Origin: Streptomyces sp. SLBN-31
GTDB taxonomy: Bacteria > Actinomycetota > Actinomycetes > Streptomycetales > Streptomycetaceae
Assembly (NCBI RefSeq): GCF_006715395.1
Contig: NZ_VFNC01000001.1
Location: 3,658,001-3,722,000, forward strand
Direction: 5' to 3'
DNA length: 64,000 nt
The translations under genes and the position numbers were made by a program. Shown in pieces: positions 53,516 through 62,143 of this stretch (the first letter of the stretch is position 1; each line of letters starts with the position of its first letter). The notes beneath the pieces are model-generated. The model worked only from the letters and a program-made list of their open reading frames with translations, made no database searches and was not told where the DNA came from.

Positions 53516-54391
53516 TCAGGTCACCGCGTTGAGCAAGCCGGCCAGTACGTCGGGGCGTTCCAAGGCGATGAAGTGACCGGCTTTCGGCACCTGCGTGAAG
53601 TCGGCCGTGGGCAGCAGCAGCTTGTTGGCCTCGCGGTCGGAGGGGCGAGACCAGTCCTTCTCGCCGTAGACGAGGTGGACGGGGGCCTCGACTCCGGAAT
53701 AGCGCGAGCGGGCAGCGATGAGACTGGGCAGATTCTGGTACACGCCCCGGGCGACCGCGGTGTACCCGGGACGCTTGCCCACCTGGAGCAGTTCGTCCAC
53801 GTAGTCCGTCCGTAGGGCGCTCTTGTCGCCGAGGCCCCCTTGGAGGATTCTGCGCAGAGCGGGCTTGGGCTCCACCCCGGCGATCGCCGGGCCCAGTCCG
53901 GGGATGAGGACACCGCTGACCACGACCCGGGCGAGGAGGCTGGAGCGGGCGATCCCGCCGCGGAAGTCATAGGCGTTGACCGCGACGACACGCCGGACTC
54001 GCTCGGGCAGATCGGCCGCGGCGGTCAGGGCGAGCACGGCCCCCATCGACTCACCGACCAACGTCACGTCTTGGAGGTCGAGTTCGATGAGGAGCCGCGC
54101 TACGCCCCTCCGCATGGCCGGCTCGTCGTACGACGCCCCGGGCACGATTTCGGAGTAGCCCATGCCCGGCAGGTCGAGGGCGTAGACGGTGTACCGGTCG
54201 GCGAGCAGCGGGATGAGGAGGCCGAAGTGCTCGGCCTGGGTACGCACGGTGTGCAGCAGGACCAGCGGGGCGCCGGTGCCCGCCTTGAGGTAGCGCAGGG
54301 TTCCCTCGTGGTTGTGTTCCGCGCGCGGGGCGATGGTGTGGCTCGTGGTCCCCGGAATGTGGATCGTGGGACGTGACTCCTGGGCGGGCAT
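53516..54391 (-). CDS. alpha/beta hydrolase
   Basis: 291 residues with a complete alpha/beta-hydrolase fold: GAPLVLLHTVRTQAEHFGLL at the oxyanion strand, nucleophile elbow TLVGESMGAVLALTAA (Ser), acid in VYGEKDW and catalytic His in PKAGHFIALERPDV. The early region (TTSHTIAPRAEHNHEGTLRY) is typical of haloperoxidase/lactonase-like members. Substrate unknown. It lies 30 bp after the SDR remnant on the same strand, so the two probably formed one operon beneath the TetR-type operators. Confidence 0.88.
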   Translation of the reverse strand: MPAQESRPTIHIPGTTSHTIAPRAEHNHEGTLRYLKAGTGAPLVLLHTVRTQAEHFGLLIPLLADRYTVYALDLPGMGYSEIVPGASYDEPAMRRGVARLLIELDLQDVTLVGESMGAVLALTAAADLPERVRRVVAVNAYDFRGGIARSSLLARVVVSGVLIPGLGPAIAGVEPKPALRRILQGGLGDKSALRTDYVDELLQVGKRPGYTAVARGVYQNLPSLIAARSRYSGVEAPVHLVYGEKDWSRPSDREANKLLLPTADFTQVPKAGHFIALERPDVLAGLLNAVT

Positions 54392-54421
54392 CGCGCTGAC
54401 TCCTTGTGTGTGGAAGAGGCG

Positions 54422-54940
54422 TTACTTCGACAGCTGGGCGTACAGGCCGGCCAGGTCGTCGGCCAGGCCCGCCTTGACCTGCCGCGAGATGTCGGCGGCG
54501 AGCACCTCGTAGGCGCCCGCTTCGCCACCGTCGAGGGCGAGTGCGGGGACGTCACGAGGATCGGACTTGGGCGCGTCGACATCGGCTGCCAGGTCCGTGT
54601 CGACGTAGCCGAGGTGCAGTCCGGTGACCGCAATGCCGCGGGGCTGAAGCTCCACTACGTCGTCAACGGGGGAGTCGAGGAAGGACGCTCCTACGGCTGC
54701 ACCTGCGTTGTTGATCAATACGGTGACGTCTTGCGCCTGTGCGGCGGCGACCGACACCGAGCCTGGGTCGGTGACCTCGAGCGCCACCGCAACGGCGTGG
54801 GGATGCGTCACAGCGCGCGGGTCGCGGGCCGTGCCATAGGCCCTGCTGGCCCCGCGCGCGTAGAGCTCCTCCACCAGCGATGTTCCGATGCCGCGGCTGC
54901 CGCCGGTGACGAAGACCTTTGCCCCCTTCAATGCGGTCAT
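54422..54940 (-). pseudogene. short-chain dehydrogenase with catalytic core deleted in frame
   Basis: 172 residues from MTALKGAKVFVTGGSRGIGT. The NAD(P)-binding GGSRGIG, the Asp strand and the LINNAGAAVG motif are intact. After SFLDSPVDDVV the sequence jumps to ELQPRGIAVTGLHLGYVDTD, the region that normally follows the active site. The Ser, Tyr and Lys (YxxxK) segment and about 60 residues are missing although the frame is preserved. It cannot be catalytically active as an SDR. A normal member has about 240 residues. Confidence 0.8.
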
Positions 54941-54958
54941 GATTGCCCCCCCACATCG

Positions 54959-54997
54959 GAAACCGATCGGTTTCGCCAAATGTAAACCGATCGGTTT
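54959..54997. promoter_or_regulatory. two TetR-type palindromic operators
   Basis: GAAACCGATCGGTTTC (54959-54974, perfect 16 bp) and AAACCGATCGGTTT (54984-54997, perfect 14 bp) have centres 24 bp apart, just before the SDR start. The core is the usual operator of TetR regulators that neighbour SDR genes, but no tetR gene remains nearby. Confidence 0.8.
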
Positions 54998-55715
54998 TCT
55001 CGATGCAAGCCGCACAGGGCTGTGACGTGAGCGTGGCCTTCAAGGGCGAAGGGTGCGACTCCGGTTCGTGACGCGCGCTGGGGCGGCATCGCCTCCCACG
55101 CGCCGAACCACGAACAGCATGGGATCAAGAGCGTCATGGTCGTCGGTCAGAGCTTCGCCATCCACCGTGAGCCGGTGGGCAAGCGGAGCACCACGGCGAA
55201 CTGCATGAGGGGCGGACGGAGGTGGCCGTCGGCGTGGCCACCGCGGTTACAGGCCGTGGCCACTGGCAGTCCAGGCCGGGAGCAGGGCAGGGAGGCCATT
55301 CATTCCTGGCTGCTCGAGCGGTCATTGCCCGTCCCCGAAAATCCGCGCGTTCGCGGGTCACCAGGGGCAGCGTCTTCGCCGATGAAGGCACCGAAGCATA
55401 GGCACCCTCAGAGGGCTGCAGGATGGGGATGTTGGCGAGCGGATCGGACGTTTGTGGCCAGGGTCCAGTCTCAGGAAGACCTCGTCGGCCTCATGCGGCC
55501 CTACCTTCTTTCGCACGGCCCGGTCGTTCGCGACGATGGGGTCGCGCGAGCGGGGCAGGGATGGTTGTCATGCTGGCTGCCGTTGATGGCTCGGGTTGCT
55601 GTTCCCCCTGTCCCGCACCCTCTGGACTGCTGATTAGCCTCTGCGGACCATCGCTTGGTAGGGCGAGGACGGGTGGAAGGGGTCGCACCGCAGGTTGCAC
55701 GGCGAGGGGAGCGTC
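54998..55715. other. 718-bp eroded region with one gene stub
   Basis: The divergent regulator gene expected opposite the SDR operators is absent. The only recognisable sequence is a short HATPase tail at 55115-55210. The rest shows no coding bias. Confidence 0.4.
55115..55210 (+). pseudogene. stub of an HATPase regulatory protein
   Basis: HGIKSVMVVGQSFAIHREPV followed by GKRSTT matches the C-terminus of the protein encoded at 57141 (HGLEIVMAVAQGFEAQREPV then GKRITA). No ATPase motifs precede it, so only the last 30 codons of a paralogue remain. Confidence 0.6.
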
Positions 55716-56315
55716 ATGGCCGCCACCGCAGGATTCGACATCGCCAAGGAGTTCCACTGGCTGACGGTCATCGACGACCGCACTCGGCTGCTGCTCAGCC
55801 GCCGGGTCGACAATGACCCCGAGTCGATCGAGCAGGCCATCAGCGAACTGCACGTCATCGAGGGCCGATACGGGGACCTCACGGTCGGTCTGGACCTCAT
55901 GGGCGGCGTGGCCGGACTGCTCACCGCCATGCTGCTGACCGCTGGTCTGCGCCGTGTCCACCTGCCCGGTCTGGCGGTCAACCGGGCCCGCCGCGGCACC
56001 CGCGGTGGTGAGAACAAGTCCGACCCTCGTGATGCGAAGGTCATCGCCGAACAGGTCATGCTCCGCGACGACTTGAGGGTCGTCGACCTGCCCGAGGAAG
56101 CCACCGTCGAGCTGCGGCTTCTGGTCAGTCACCGCACCGTGATGGCCAAGGAGATCACCGCGCGGATCAACCGGCTGCGGGATCTGCTCGCCGGCATCCA
56201 TCCCGGGCTGGGGACGCGTGCAGGGGCATCTCTGCCTGTAGGCCCGTCTCTGTCTGTAGGCCAGCCCTGCAACGTCTCGGTCGGCTCTGGCCTCACTGCG
56301 CATCGGCAAGAGTGA
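55716..56315 (+). mobile_element. IS110-family transposase, N-terminal fragment
   Basis: The frame reads AATAGFDIAKEFHWLTVIDD, DLTVGLDLMGGVAGLLTAML, NKSDPRDAKVIAEQVMLRDD and LLVSHRTVMAKEITARINRL: the DEDD RuvC-like N-terminal domain of IS110/IS1111 transposases with its first Asp and the SDPRDA motif. Family sequence ends at about 56215, and the transposase_20 half with the Ser motif is missing. The frame then runs into two tandem 18-bp repeats and stops. The normal length is about 400 residues, so this is a dead fragment. Confidence 0.85.
56229..56264 (+). repeat. two tandem 18-bp repeats
   Basis: TCTCTGCCTGTAGGCCCG is followed directly by TCTCTGTCTGTAGGCCAG (2 mismatches), at the exact point where IS110 similarity ends. 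It may mark the deletion or insertion junction. Confidence 0.6.
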
Positions 56316-56614
56316 CGACAGCATGGCGAACGGGACGAGTGACTGTGGGCGTTGCTGCACACGTACGACGGTCATCGGCCTCGGCTCGGCGGCTCTACCA
56401 CCGCCGCGGCCGTCACGGTCGGCGCAGAGGCCGGCTGTGGATGCCCCGCAGCCGGCTCCACTGGTCTTCTGTGGCGTGGTAGCCGTGCCCGCCTGCGGAG
56501 CGCGCGCCCTGCTGCTGCACCGCGCCGCCTATACATGTCCTGGCTTCTTCACGCTGCTGCCCGCCACTGAGTCAAGGCCATGGCCAGTCGGCGGGCGGTC
56601 GGTTCGGGGGGCGG

Positions 56615-56992
56615 TCAGTGGCCGAGGGCTTGCTGGAGGGTTTCGCGGCAGTCGATGAGGGCGTCGAGGCCGATGATCTGCAGGGTACGCATCACGGATG
56701 GGCCGACAGCGGCCAGGCGCAGCCAGCCTCCGGCTTCGTTGAGGCTGTGGTGGGCGGTGATGAGGATGTTGATGCCGCTGGAGTCCATGAAGGTGACTTG
56801 GCGCATGTCGACCACGACGCGGGAGTGGGCCGTGCCGGAGGCCTCCAGGGCCTGGCGGAGGGTGTCGCCGGTGTGGTGGTCGATCTCTCCGGCCAGGCTC
56901 AGCACGCGGATGCCGTCGGCGTCGGTGGCCACCACCGACAAGTGACCGGCCTGCGCGATGTGTTCGGTGTCCGTCATTTCTCCCTCAGACAT
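56615..56992 (-). CDS. STAS-domain anti-anti-sigma factor
   Basis: 125 residues; ATG at 56992 with AAGGATC upstream (ATG at 56977 also possible). The STAS fold spans about 18-118: VLSLAGEIDHHTGDTLRQAL, SRVVVDMRQVTFMDSSGINI with the phosphorylatable Ser of the DSSG motif, and QIIGLDALIDCRETLQ. It would bind an anti-sigma ATPase when dephosphorylated. The HATPase gene is divergent 150 bp away and a PP2C phosphatase gene follows, so kinase, antagonist and phosphatase are all local. Confidence 0.92.
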   Translation of the reverse strand: MSEGEMTDTEHIAQAGHLSVVATDADGIRVLSLAGEIDHHTGDTLRQALEASGTAHSRVVVDMRQVTFMDSSGINILITAHHSLNEAGGWLRLAAVGPSVMRTLQIIGLDALIDCRETLQQALGH

Positions 56993-57140
56993 GCAGATGA
57001 TCCTTACACACTCAGCCTCGCGCGCACAGTGCCGCCCGACGTGATAGGGGCAGCGGCGTTGTGTGGCCGATCCAACAAGAAGGGAAAGGCGTGATCCCCG
57101 GCAGTGCGGGTACGCGCACGCTCAATGGTGAGGGAGTGAC

Positions 57141-57632
57141 ATGACAGCTGTGAGGGAACCGAACCCAGTGCAGGACGAGGGCGCGACGCCGGCCAGGCCG
57201 GTCATACAGACCAGCGCTGCTCTGGTGGGCGACGGCGCGGACATCGCCCAGGCCCGCCACCTGGCAGCCGGATTCCTCGCCCAGGTCCAGGCCGAGCATG
57301 GCCTGCCCGTCTCGCAGCGCGCCATGGACCTCACCCAGCTGGTGGTCAGCGAACTGGTCACCAACGCCCGCAAGTACGCCCCGGGCCCCGTCCTGCTGGA
57401 CCTGCGCATCCTCGGCGGCCTGGTGGAGATCGTGGTGTGGGACTCCGACCCGGTCCTGCCCATCGCCCGGGCCGCGGACGCCGGCCGGGTCGGCCAGCAC
57501 GGCCTGGAGATCGTCATGGCCGTCGCCCAGGGCTTCGAAGCGCAACGCGAGCCCGTCGGCAAACGCATCACCGCCCGCCTCGCCCTGGCCGACGACCCAG
57601 GTGGCGCGCTCACCGGCCGCAGGCCCCTGTAA
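57141..57632 (+). CDS. HATPase_c_2 anti-sigma/serine kinase-like protein
   Basis: 163 residues starting MTAVREPNPVQDEGATPARP. The ATPase motifs are QLVVSELVTNARKYAPGPVL (N box), IVVWDSDPVLP (G1) and GRVGQHGLEIVMAVAQGFEA (G2), and the REPVGKRITARLAL tail is conserved. It binds or phosphorylates a STAS partner, most likely the one encoded divergently. A stub of a paralogue lies at 55115. Confidence 0.9.
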   Translation: MTAVREPNPVQDEGATPARPVIQTSAALVGDGADIAQARHLAAGFLAQVQAEHGLPVSQRAMDLTQLVVSELVTNARKYAPGPVLLDLRILGGLVEIVVWDSDPVLPIARAADAGRVGQHGLEIVMAVAQGFEAQREPVGKRITARLALADDPGGALTGRRPL

Positions 57633-57746
57633 AGCGAACTGGCGCCACCGCTCAAACGGCGACGGGACCGACAGCGTCAAGGCTCGTCGCCGCGCCGGGG
57701 ATCGCGCTGGTGGGGTCAAAGTGGATGACCAGACGGCCGACAAGAA

Positions 57747-57911
57747 GGACCATACCGAGGCAGGCGTCAGGCTGGCGTAGGCGAGGGCCGCGAAGCGGTG
57801 GAGGGCGCTGAACAGCGGCGAACCGGCGGCGGTGTGGTCAGGCGGCCGGTACAGGCCCAGTGGCACGCAGGTGAGGGCAAGGACCACGGACCCGATGACG
57901 ATGCAGGCCAT
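57747..57911 (-). other. possible small membrane protein or gene stub
   Basis: From ATG at 57911 the minus strand reads ACIVIGSVVLALTCVPLGLY and then RPPDHTAAGSPLFSALHRFA with high GC3 for about 55 codons, one clear membrane helix and a second weak one. The frame runs on much further, but with random codon use, so the true end is unknown. Could be a truncated membrane protein. Confidence 0.3.
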
Positions 57912-58236
57912 GGTTCCCTCCGGCCCGGGCAGCTGAGCCACGCCGGAGCCGGCTGCGGATGCGCTGGTGTCCGGCGCGTGTCGGGTGGCCCTGCCGCAGC
58001 GGGATTGCCGGCACGGTAACCCGGCGTACCGACGCCGACCACGCAGCCGGCCACCGCACCGGCCTCACCGACTCCCGCCGTCGCCCTGGCCCAGCGCACC
58101 GTGGCCTCCTTCTCATCCTCGACGCGAGCGCCTGAACCTGACACCGGCACCGCCCAGCGGGAGACCCGCTGAAAGCTGGAAAGCGGCCATGCCGGCCGCT
58201 TCGGTGGGAAGAAGGGTGACAACCAAGGAGGCGGAC

Positions 58237-59436
58237 GTGTTGCGTGATCGGATCGGGCTGTCGGATGTGCTGGCGGCGGCGGAGGACGCCGCACCGGTGG
58301 AATCGCTCGATGTCGTGGCGCGCAACCTGCGCGAGCGGTTCGGTGCGCGATACGTGTCGTTCCTGTTCGTGGACGTCGTCGGCCGTCGACTGCTGCGGGT
58401 CAGCGACAATACCGCCACACCGCGGCAGCGTCAGGCCGAACCCGTCTCCCTGGCCGGCAGTAGCGTCTACGACCAGGTCCTGCGCAGCCAGAAGCTGGTA
58501 CAGGCGGCGCACGACGGGCCGGATCCCGGGCAGCGGGTGCTCGCCCCCGTCACCAACCGCGGCGACGCCATCGGTGTCCTGGAACTGTTCCTCACCGACG
58601 CCACCCCGGACGTCCTGGAGCAGGTCGAGGAGGCGGCACACGCGCTGGCCTACATCATCGTCACCGACCGCCGCTTCACCGACCTCTATCACTGGGGCAA
58701 CCGCACCACCACAGTGAGCCTGGCCGCGGAGATCCAGCGCCAGCTGCTGCCCTCGGCCTCCTCCTGTGAGGCGCCCGAGTTCGACCTCGCCGGCGCGCTG
58801 GTCCCGGCCTCCGACATCGCCGGCGACACCTACGACTACTCCCTCGACCAGGGCACCCTGCACCTGTCCGTCACGGACGCCATGGGCCACGACGTGAACG
58901 CCTCGCTGATTGCCACCCTCCTGGTCAACGCCTCCCGCGGCGCCCGCCGCGCGGGCAAGGACCTGGCCGAACAAGCAAGCCAGAGTCACCAGGCCCTCGT
59001 CGAGCACGGCTGGCGCACCTTCGCCACAGGGCAACTGGTGCGCATCGCCCTGGACGGCAGCGGCGCCCAGCTCGTCAACGCCGGCCATCCCTGGCCACTG
59101 CGGCTGCGCGAGGGCAAGGTCGAGGAACTGCGCCTGACGGTGAACCTGCCTTTCGGCGTCTCCTGGCAGGGCGCCTATCAGGTGCAGGACCTCGACCTGC
59201 GCCCCGGCGACCGCCTCGTCCTGCACACCGACGGCATGCAGGAACGCGAAGCGCGCACCGTCGACCTGCGCGGCCTCCTCCACGACACCGCAGCCGAACA
59301 CCCCCGCGAGGTCGTGCGCACGCTGGTCGGTGCGGTCTCCGAAGCCTACGGCGGCCGACAGCCGCGAGACGACGCCACGGTCCTGTGCCTCGACTGGCAC
59401 GGCCCCCTCGCGGCAACCCCGCGCAACCCCACATAG
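58237..59436 (+). CDS. GAF-PP2C (RsbU/SpoIIE-type) phosphatase
   Basis: 399 residues from GTG at 58237, which has CAAGGAGGCGGAC in front; a GTG at 58216 is in frame. A GAF domain fills about 15-145 ([40 protein letters not shown]). The phosphatase is at about 165-385: [37 protein letters not shown] (GGD variant), [44 protein letters not shown] and [11 protein letters not shown]. It senses a small ligand through GAF and would dephosphorylate the nearby STAS protein. Confidence 0.93.
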   Translation: MLRDRIGLSDVLAAAEDAAPVESLDVVARNLRERFGARYVSFLFVDVVGRRLLRVSDNTATPRQRQAEPVSLAGSSVYDQVLRSQKLVQAAHDGPDPGQRVLAPVTNRGDAIGVLELFLTDATPDVLEQVEEAAHALAYIIVTDRRFTDLYHWGNRTTTVSLAAEIQRQLLPSASSCEAPEFDLAGALVPASDIAGDTYDYSLDQGTLHLSVTDAMGHDVNASLIATLLVNASRGARRAGKDLAEQASQSHQALVEHGWRTFATGQLVRIALDGSGAQLVNAGHPWPLRLREGKVEELRLTVNLPFGVSWQGAYQVQDLDLRPGDRLVLHTDGMQEREARTVDLRGLLHDTAAEHPREVVRTLVGAVSEAYGGRQPRDDATVLCLDWHGPLAATPRNPT

Positions 59437-59640
59437 CCCGGGTCATCACTGGCGATTGCGTCCAAGCACGGCCTGACGCCGGCGCCGATCGGTAGCCCAC
59501 CGGACAAGCTCGCCGCGCTCGTGCGCCTCGTCACCTGGCGAGGGTGTGCCCCCGTCGCCTCGGGCGACGGAGGGGGGATATTCGTATGCCTGGCGGCTGT
59601 GGGAGGGCTAGAGTGATCGTCGTTCAGGTGCGAAGGTTGC

Positions 59641-59693
59641 GGCTACTTCTCCTGTAAAGAGGGTGACGCGGGTTCGAATCCCGTCGCCGGCCA
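59641..59693 (+). tRNA. 3' half of a tRNA gene (fragment, anticodon loop CTGTAAA)
   Basis: A canonical T arm (GCGGG-TTCGAAT-CCCGT, 59668-59684) is followed by an acceptor-like strand CGCCGGCC. Upstream, TTCTC-CTGTAAA-GAGGG forms an anticodon arm whose loop would read GTA (Tyr). No D arm or matching 5' acceptor strand lies upstream, so this is not a complete gene. It may be a decayed tRNA or an integration site remnant. Confidence 0.4.
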
Positions 59694-59694
59694 C

Positions 59695-59724
59695 GGCCGG
59701 TGTCGTCCAGCGGCCCAGGACGCC
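59695..59724 (+). tRNA. 5' half of a tRNA-Glu-like gene (fragment)
   Basis: GGCCGGTGTCGTCCAGCGGC then CCAGGACGCC has the acceptor strand, TC linker and D arm (GTCC ... GGAC) of Streptomyces tRNA-Glu, but the following bases do not form an anticodon arm. Its acceptor strand GGCCGGTG pairs with CGCCGGCC of the 3' half directly before it. Confidence 0.4.
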
Positions 59725-59771
59725 AACGTCGCCGCCACCGACCTTGATCTCTGGACGCCTACGACACGAGA

Positions 59772-59810
59772 CCGCCCGCCATAAGGGGAACCACCGACGG
59801 GCGGCTTCTT
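59772..59810 (+). terminator. terminator-like hairpin after the tRNA fragments
   Basis: CCGCCCG (59772-59778) pairs with CGGGCGG (59798-59804) across a 19-nt loop, followed by CTTCTT. This resembles the terminators that follow tRNA genes. Confidence 0.5.
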
Positions 59811-60358
59811 ACGAGGCCGCTATAGGTGGCGCGCGGAGGGCAGTCGCATCTCGGCGGCATGCTCCATGGTGCTTCAGCCGAACGATCGTCCCCATGGGCG
59901 GAGGGCGAGACCCGGGGTCACTGTCCCCTTCGCAGGCCCAACGTGCGTTCTGGCAGGGAGTGGAACCGTCCGGGTGGGGCTCGGACCCGATCAGCCGTGC
60001 GACCGGCTCCAGCCAGGGCACCAGGCGTGCCAGTGCCCACATCCCGGTGGCGACAGAGCGACGACCGTGGTGCCGGGCTGCCGGTCGGCCAGGTCGGCAT
60101 GCCCAGTCGCCCACCTGGCAGTGGACGCGCTTTCGGTCGTACCGGCCCTGTTCTCGTATAGCTACGGCAAACGGACATGTAGCGCAGGGTGATGCTCGCG
60201 GCTGAACCGGGCGAGAGGGCCGGTGTCAGTTTCCGGAGTCGGCTGCATGGATGACGGCCCTGTACTCCCGAAGCTGCCACGAAGTGACAAGTAGCTTTCA
60301 GTAGTCGATCTGACGTGCTGCTGTCAGGGTCTCAGCGTTTTGCCCATGGGTAACCGGG
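59811..60358. other. 548-bp region without a supported gene
   Basis: No frame has both good codon bias and a start. The region separates the tRNA-like fragments from the S1-protein operon end. Confidence 0.4.
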
Positions 60359-60667
60359 TTAGCGGGCTGTGATCGCACGACGGGCGGCATCCCAGACCGC
60401 CTCGAATTCTTGCGCAGTCAGTTGATCGGGTTGGTGCCCCTCCTACTGTGAGACCGGGAGCCCAGCGGTAACCCCGAACATTCTTTCGTACTCGGCCAGA
60501 CCCCCTGCCTGCTGGGCACGCTGCCATTCATCCAGGGACGCAGCCGCGATCGGGGTCAGCTCGGAACCCTGGAGCTCGACCTGTCGGGTCACCCAGCCGC
60601 CGGCGTCGACCTCGAAGTAGAACCAGATGGCTTCCTCGTCCCAGAAGCACTGCATCCACGTCGTCAC
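60359..60667 (-). CDS. small hypothetical protein with in-frame amber codon (74 aa, or 102 aa if read through)
   Basis: From ATG at 60667 the frame reads MTTWMQCFWDEEAIWFYFEV to GVTAGLPVSQ and stops at TAG (60443-60445). After it the same frame continues with good codon use (EGHQPDQLTAQEFEAVWDAA, RRAITAR) to TAA at 60359. A change of CAG to TAG would explain this. The ATG overlaps the S1-protein stop by 4 bases, so it is translationally coupled. The N-terminal part is Trp/acid-rich and soluble; no family is recognised. Confidence 0.6.
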
Positions 60668-62142
60668 CGGTCGGCCTGCCTCTGCGACAGGGCAATGCGG
60701 CGGCGTACGAGGTCGACATCCATGATCTTCACGGTGAGAGCGTCGCCGACCTCGATGACGTCCTGCGGCGATTGATCCAGCTCGTCGGTGTGCACGAGCC
60801 CCTCAAAGCCGTCCTCTCGGTCTTCGATGCGGACGAAGACACCGAACGGCACGATCTTGGTGACCGGCCCTGTGACCACCTGGCCGATCCTCTGCGCTAC
60901 CTGCGGCCATGGGTCTTCCTGCACTGCTCGAAGCGACAGCGGCACTCGCTCCCAGACCATGTCGACGTCTAGAACTTCAGCTGTGACCTCCTGGCCGACG
61001 CTGACGACGTCGGACGGGTGGTTGATCGGACGCCAGGACAGCTCCGGAATGTTGATCATCGCGGTGAAGCCGCCGATGTCCACGAAGGTGACGCCGAAAC
61101 TGGCGATGGACGTCACCGTGCCGGTGACGACCTGGCCGCGCCGCAGGGTCTTCAGGAACGCCCAGTCCCGGTCGCTGGGTGTCGGCTCGGTCTGCCAGCG
61201 CGCGCGGAGGACCCCGTCGCTGTCGGGTAGTACAGCGGTGAACAGCGGGAGATCTTCACCGGCGTACATGGATACGACGCCGGCAGCACTCGCGCTGGCA
61301 AGCTGGGAGGTCACCTCCTCGAACTGGGTCTCGTCCACGACCGTGCTGGTGATCTTCCCGTCTTCCTTCTCCCAGATGATCTCCACTAGACCTTCGTCGG
61401 GCAGGGCGGCCACCGCCGTGTCGACGTCGGTGAGCAGGTCCGGCCAGATTGCCAGCTGTGCGCGTGGGGCCAGCTGGGAGCGCACAGTGTCGATGTTGTC
61501 GCGGGTCAGGCGGTGCCACTGGGAGGCGTTGACGGCGAAGACCTCCTCCAGAAACACCGCGCGGTGGGCACTGACGGTCCAGTGCAGGCGGGCCCAGAAG
61601 TCGGCGTCGGCTGGCCGCTGCACGTATGCGGGGTCGTCGGGGGCGAAGTCGTACGGCGATGTGTCCAGGCGTTGCGTGAACAGGCCGAGCGCTCGGGTGC
61701 GGGTCAGCGCGGTTTCGCAGGGCAGGTTGCTGCCGATGTAGAGGTACTGGTCCCAGCCGACGTGCACCGTGAACTCTCCCTCGACCTCCAGGCGGCACCA
61801 GGCGCCGTTGTCGCGGAGCATCGCTCGGACGAGTTCCAAGCCGACACCGATCGGCACCAGTGCCCCGTCGTGGAACTCGGCAGGGCCGGCGGGGAAGAGG
61901 CCGGCCAGGCCGTAGCCGTCGGCTGGTGGTTCCAGGCCGAAGTGGGCGAAGCCTCCGAGCTGCGGCTCGCGGATGGCCAGCTGGTCGACGCCGCTGTCTT
62001 CGGCGAAGGCGGCGACGGCTTGAAGGTAGGCGGTTTCGACCGGCCCGTGGTCGCTGGTCGTGTCCTCAGCGCCGGCGTAGTGGCCGTGCTGGTCGCGGTC
62101 TGCGGGGTCGTACTGGGCGACCTGATAGACGTAGGGCAGCAC
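60664..62142 (-). CDS. protein with two C-terminal S1 RNA-binding domains and a novel N-terminal region
   Basis: 492 residues from GTG at 62142 (VLPYVYQVAQYDPADRDQHG); GTG at 62154 is an alternative. The first 200 residues (QVAQYDPADRDQHGHYAGAE, VETAYLQAVAAFAEDSGVDQ) recur in Streptomyces S1 proteins but have no known function. The middle 130 residues resemble an immunity-like or YjbR-type fold (HWTVSAHRAVFLEEVFAVNA). S1 domains lie at about 315-390 (GQVVTGTVTSIASFGVTFVD) and 400-485 (GQVVTGPVTKIVPFGVFVRI). It probably binds RNA or ribosomes. The recombinase fragment ends 2 bp upstream, outside the GTG. Confidence 0.8.
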   Translation of the reverse strand: MLPYVYQVAQYDPADRDQHGHYAGAEDTTSDHGPVETAYLQAVAAFAEDSGVDQLAIREPQLGGFAHFGLEPPADGYGLAGLFPAGPAEFHDGALVPIGVGLELVRAMLRDNGAWCRLEVEGEFTVHVGWDQYLYIGSNLPCETALTRTRALGLFTQRLDTSPYDFAPDDPAYVQRPADADFWARLHWTVSAHRAVFLEEVFAVNASQWHRLTRDNIDTVRSQLAPRAQLAIWPDLLTDVDTAVAALPDEGLVEIIWEKEDGKITSTVVDETQFEEVTSQLASASAAGVVSMYAGEDLPLFTAVLPDSDGVLRARWQTEPTPSDRDWAFLKTLRRGQVVTGTVTSIASFGVTFVDIGGFTAMINIPELSWRPINHPSDVVSVGQEVTAEVLDVDMVWERVPLSLRAVQEDPWPQVAQRIGQVVTGPVTKIVPFGVFVRIEDREDGFEGLVHTDELDQSPQDVIEVGDALTVKIMDVDLVRRRIALSQRQADR

Positions 62143-62143
62143 G

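Noticed and set aside
57012..57941. 309-codon minus-strand ORF
   Set aside because: Only its first 55 codons look coding; the rest is antisense to the HATPase gene.
59641..59724. Functional permuted tRNA
   Set aside because: The anticodon arm halves of the two fragments do not pair, so I keep them as fragments and list the order only as an observation.
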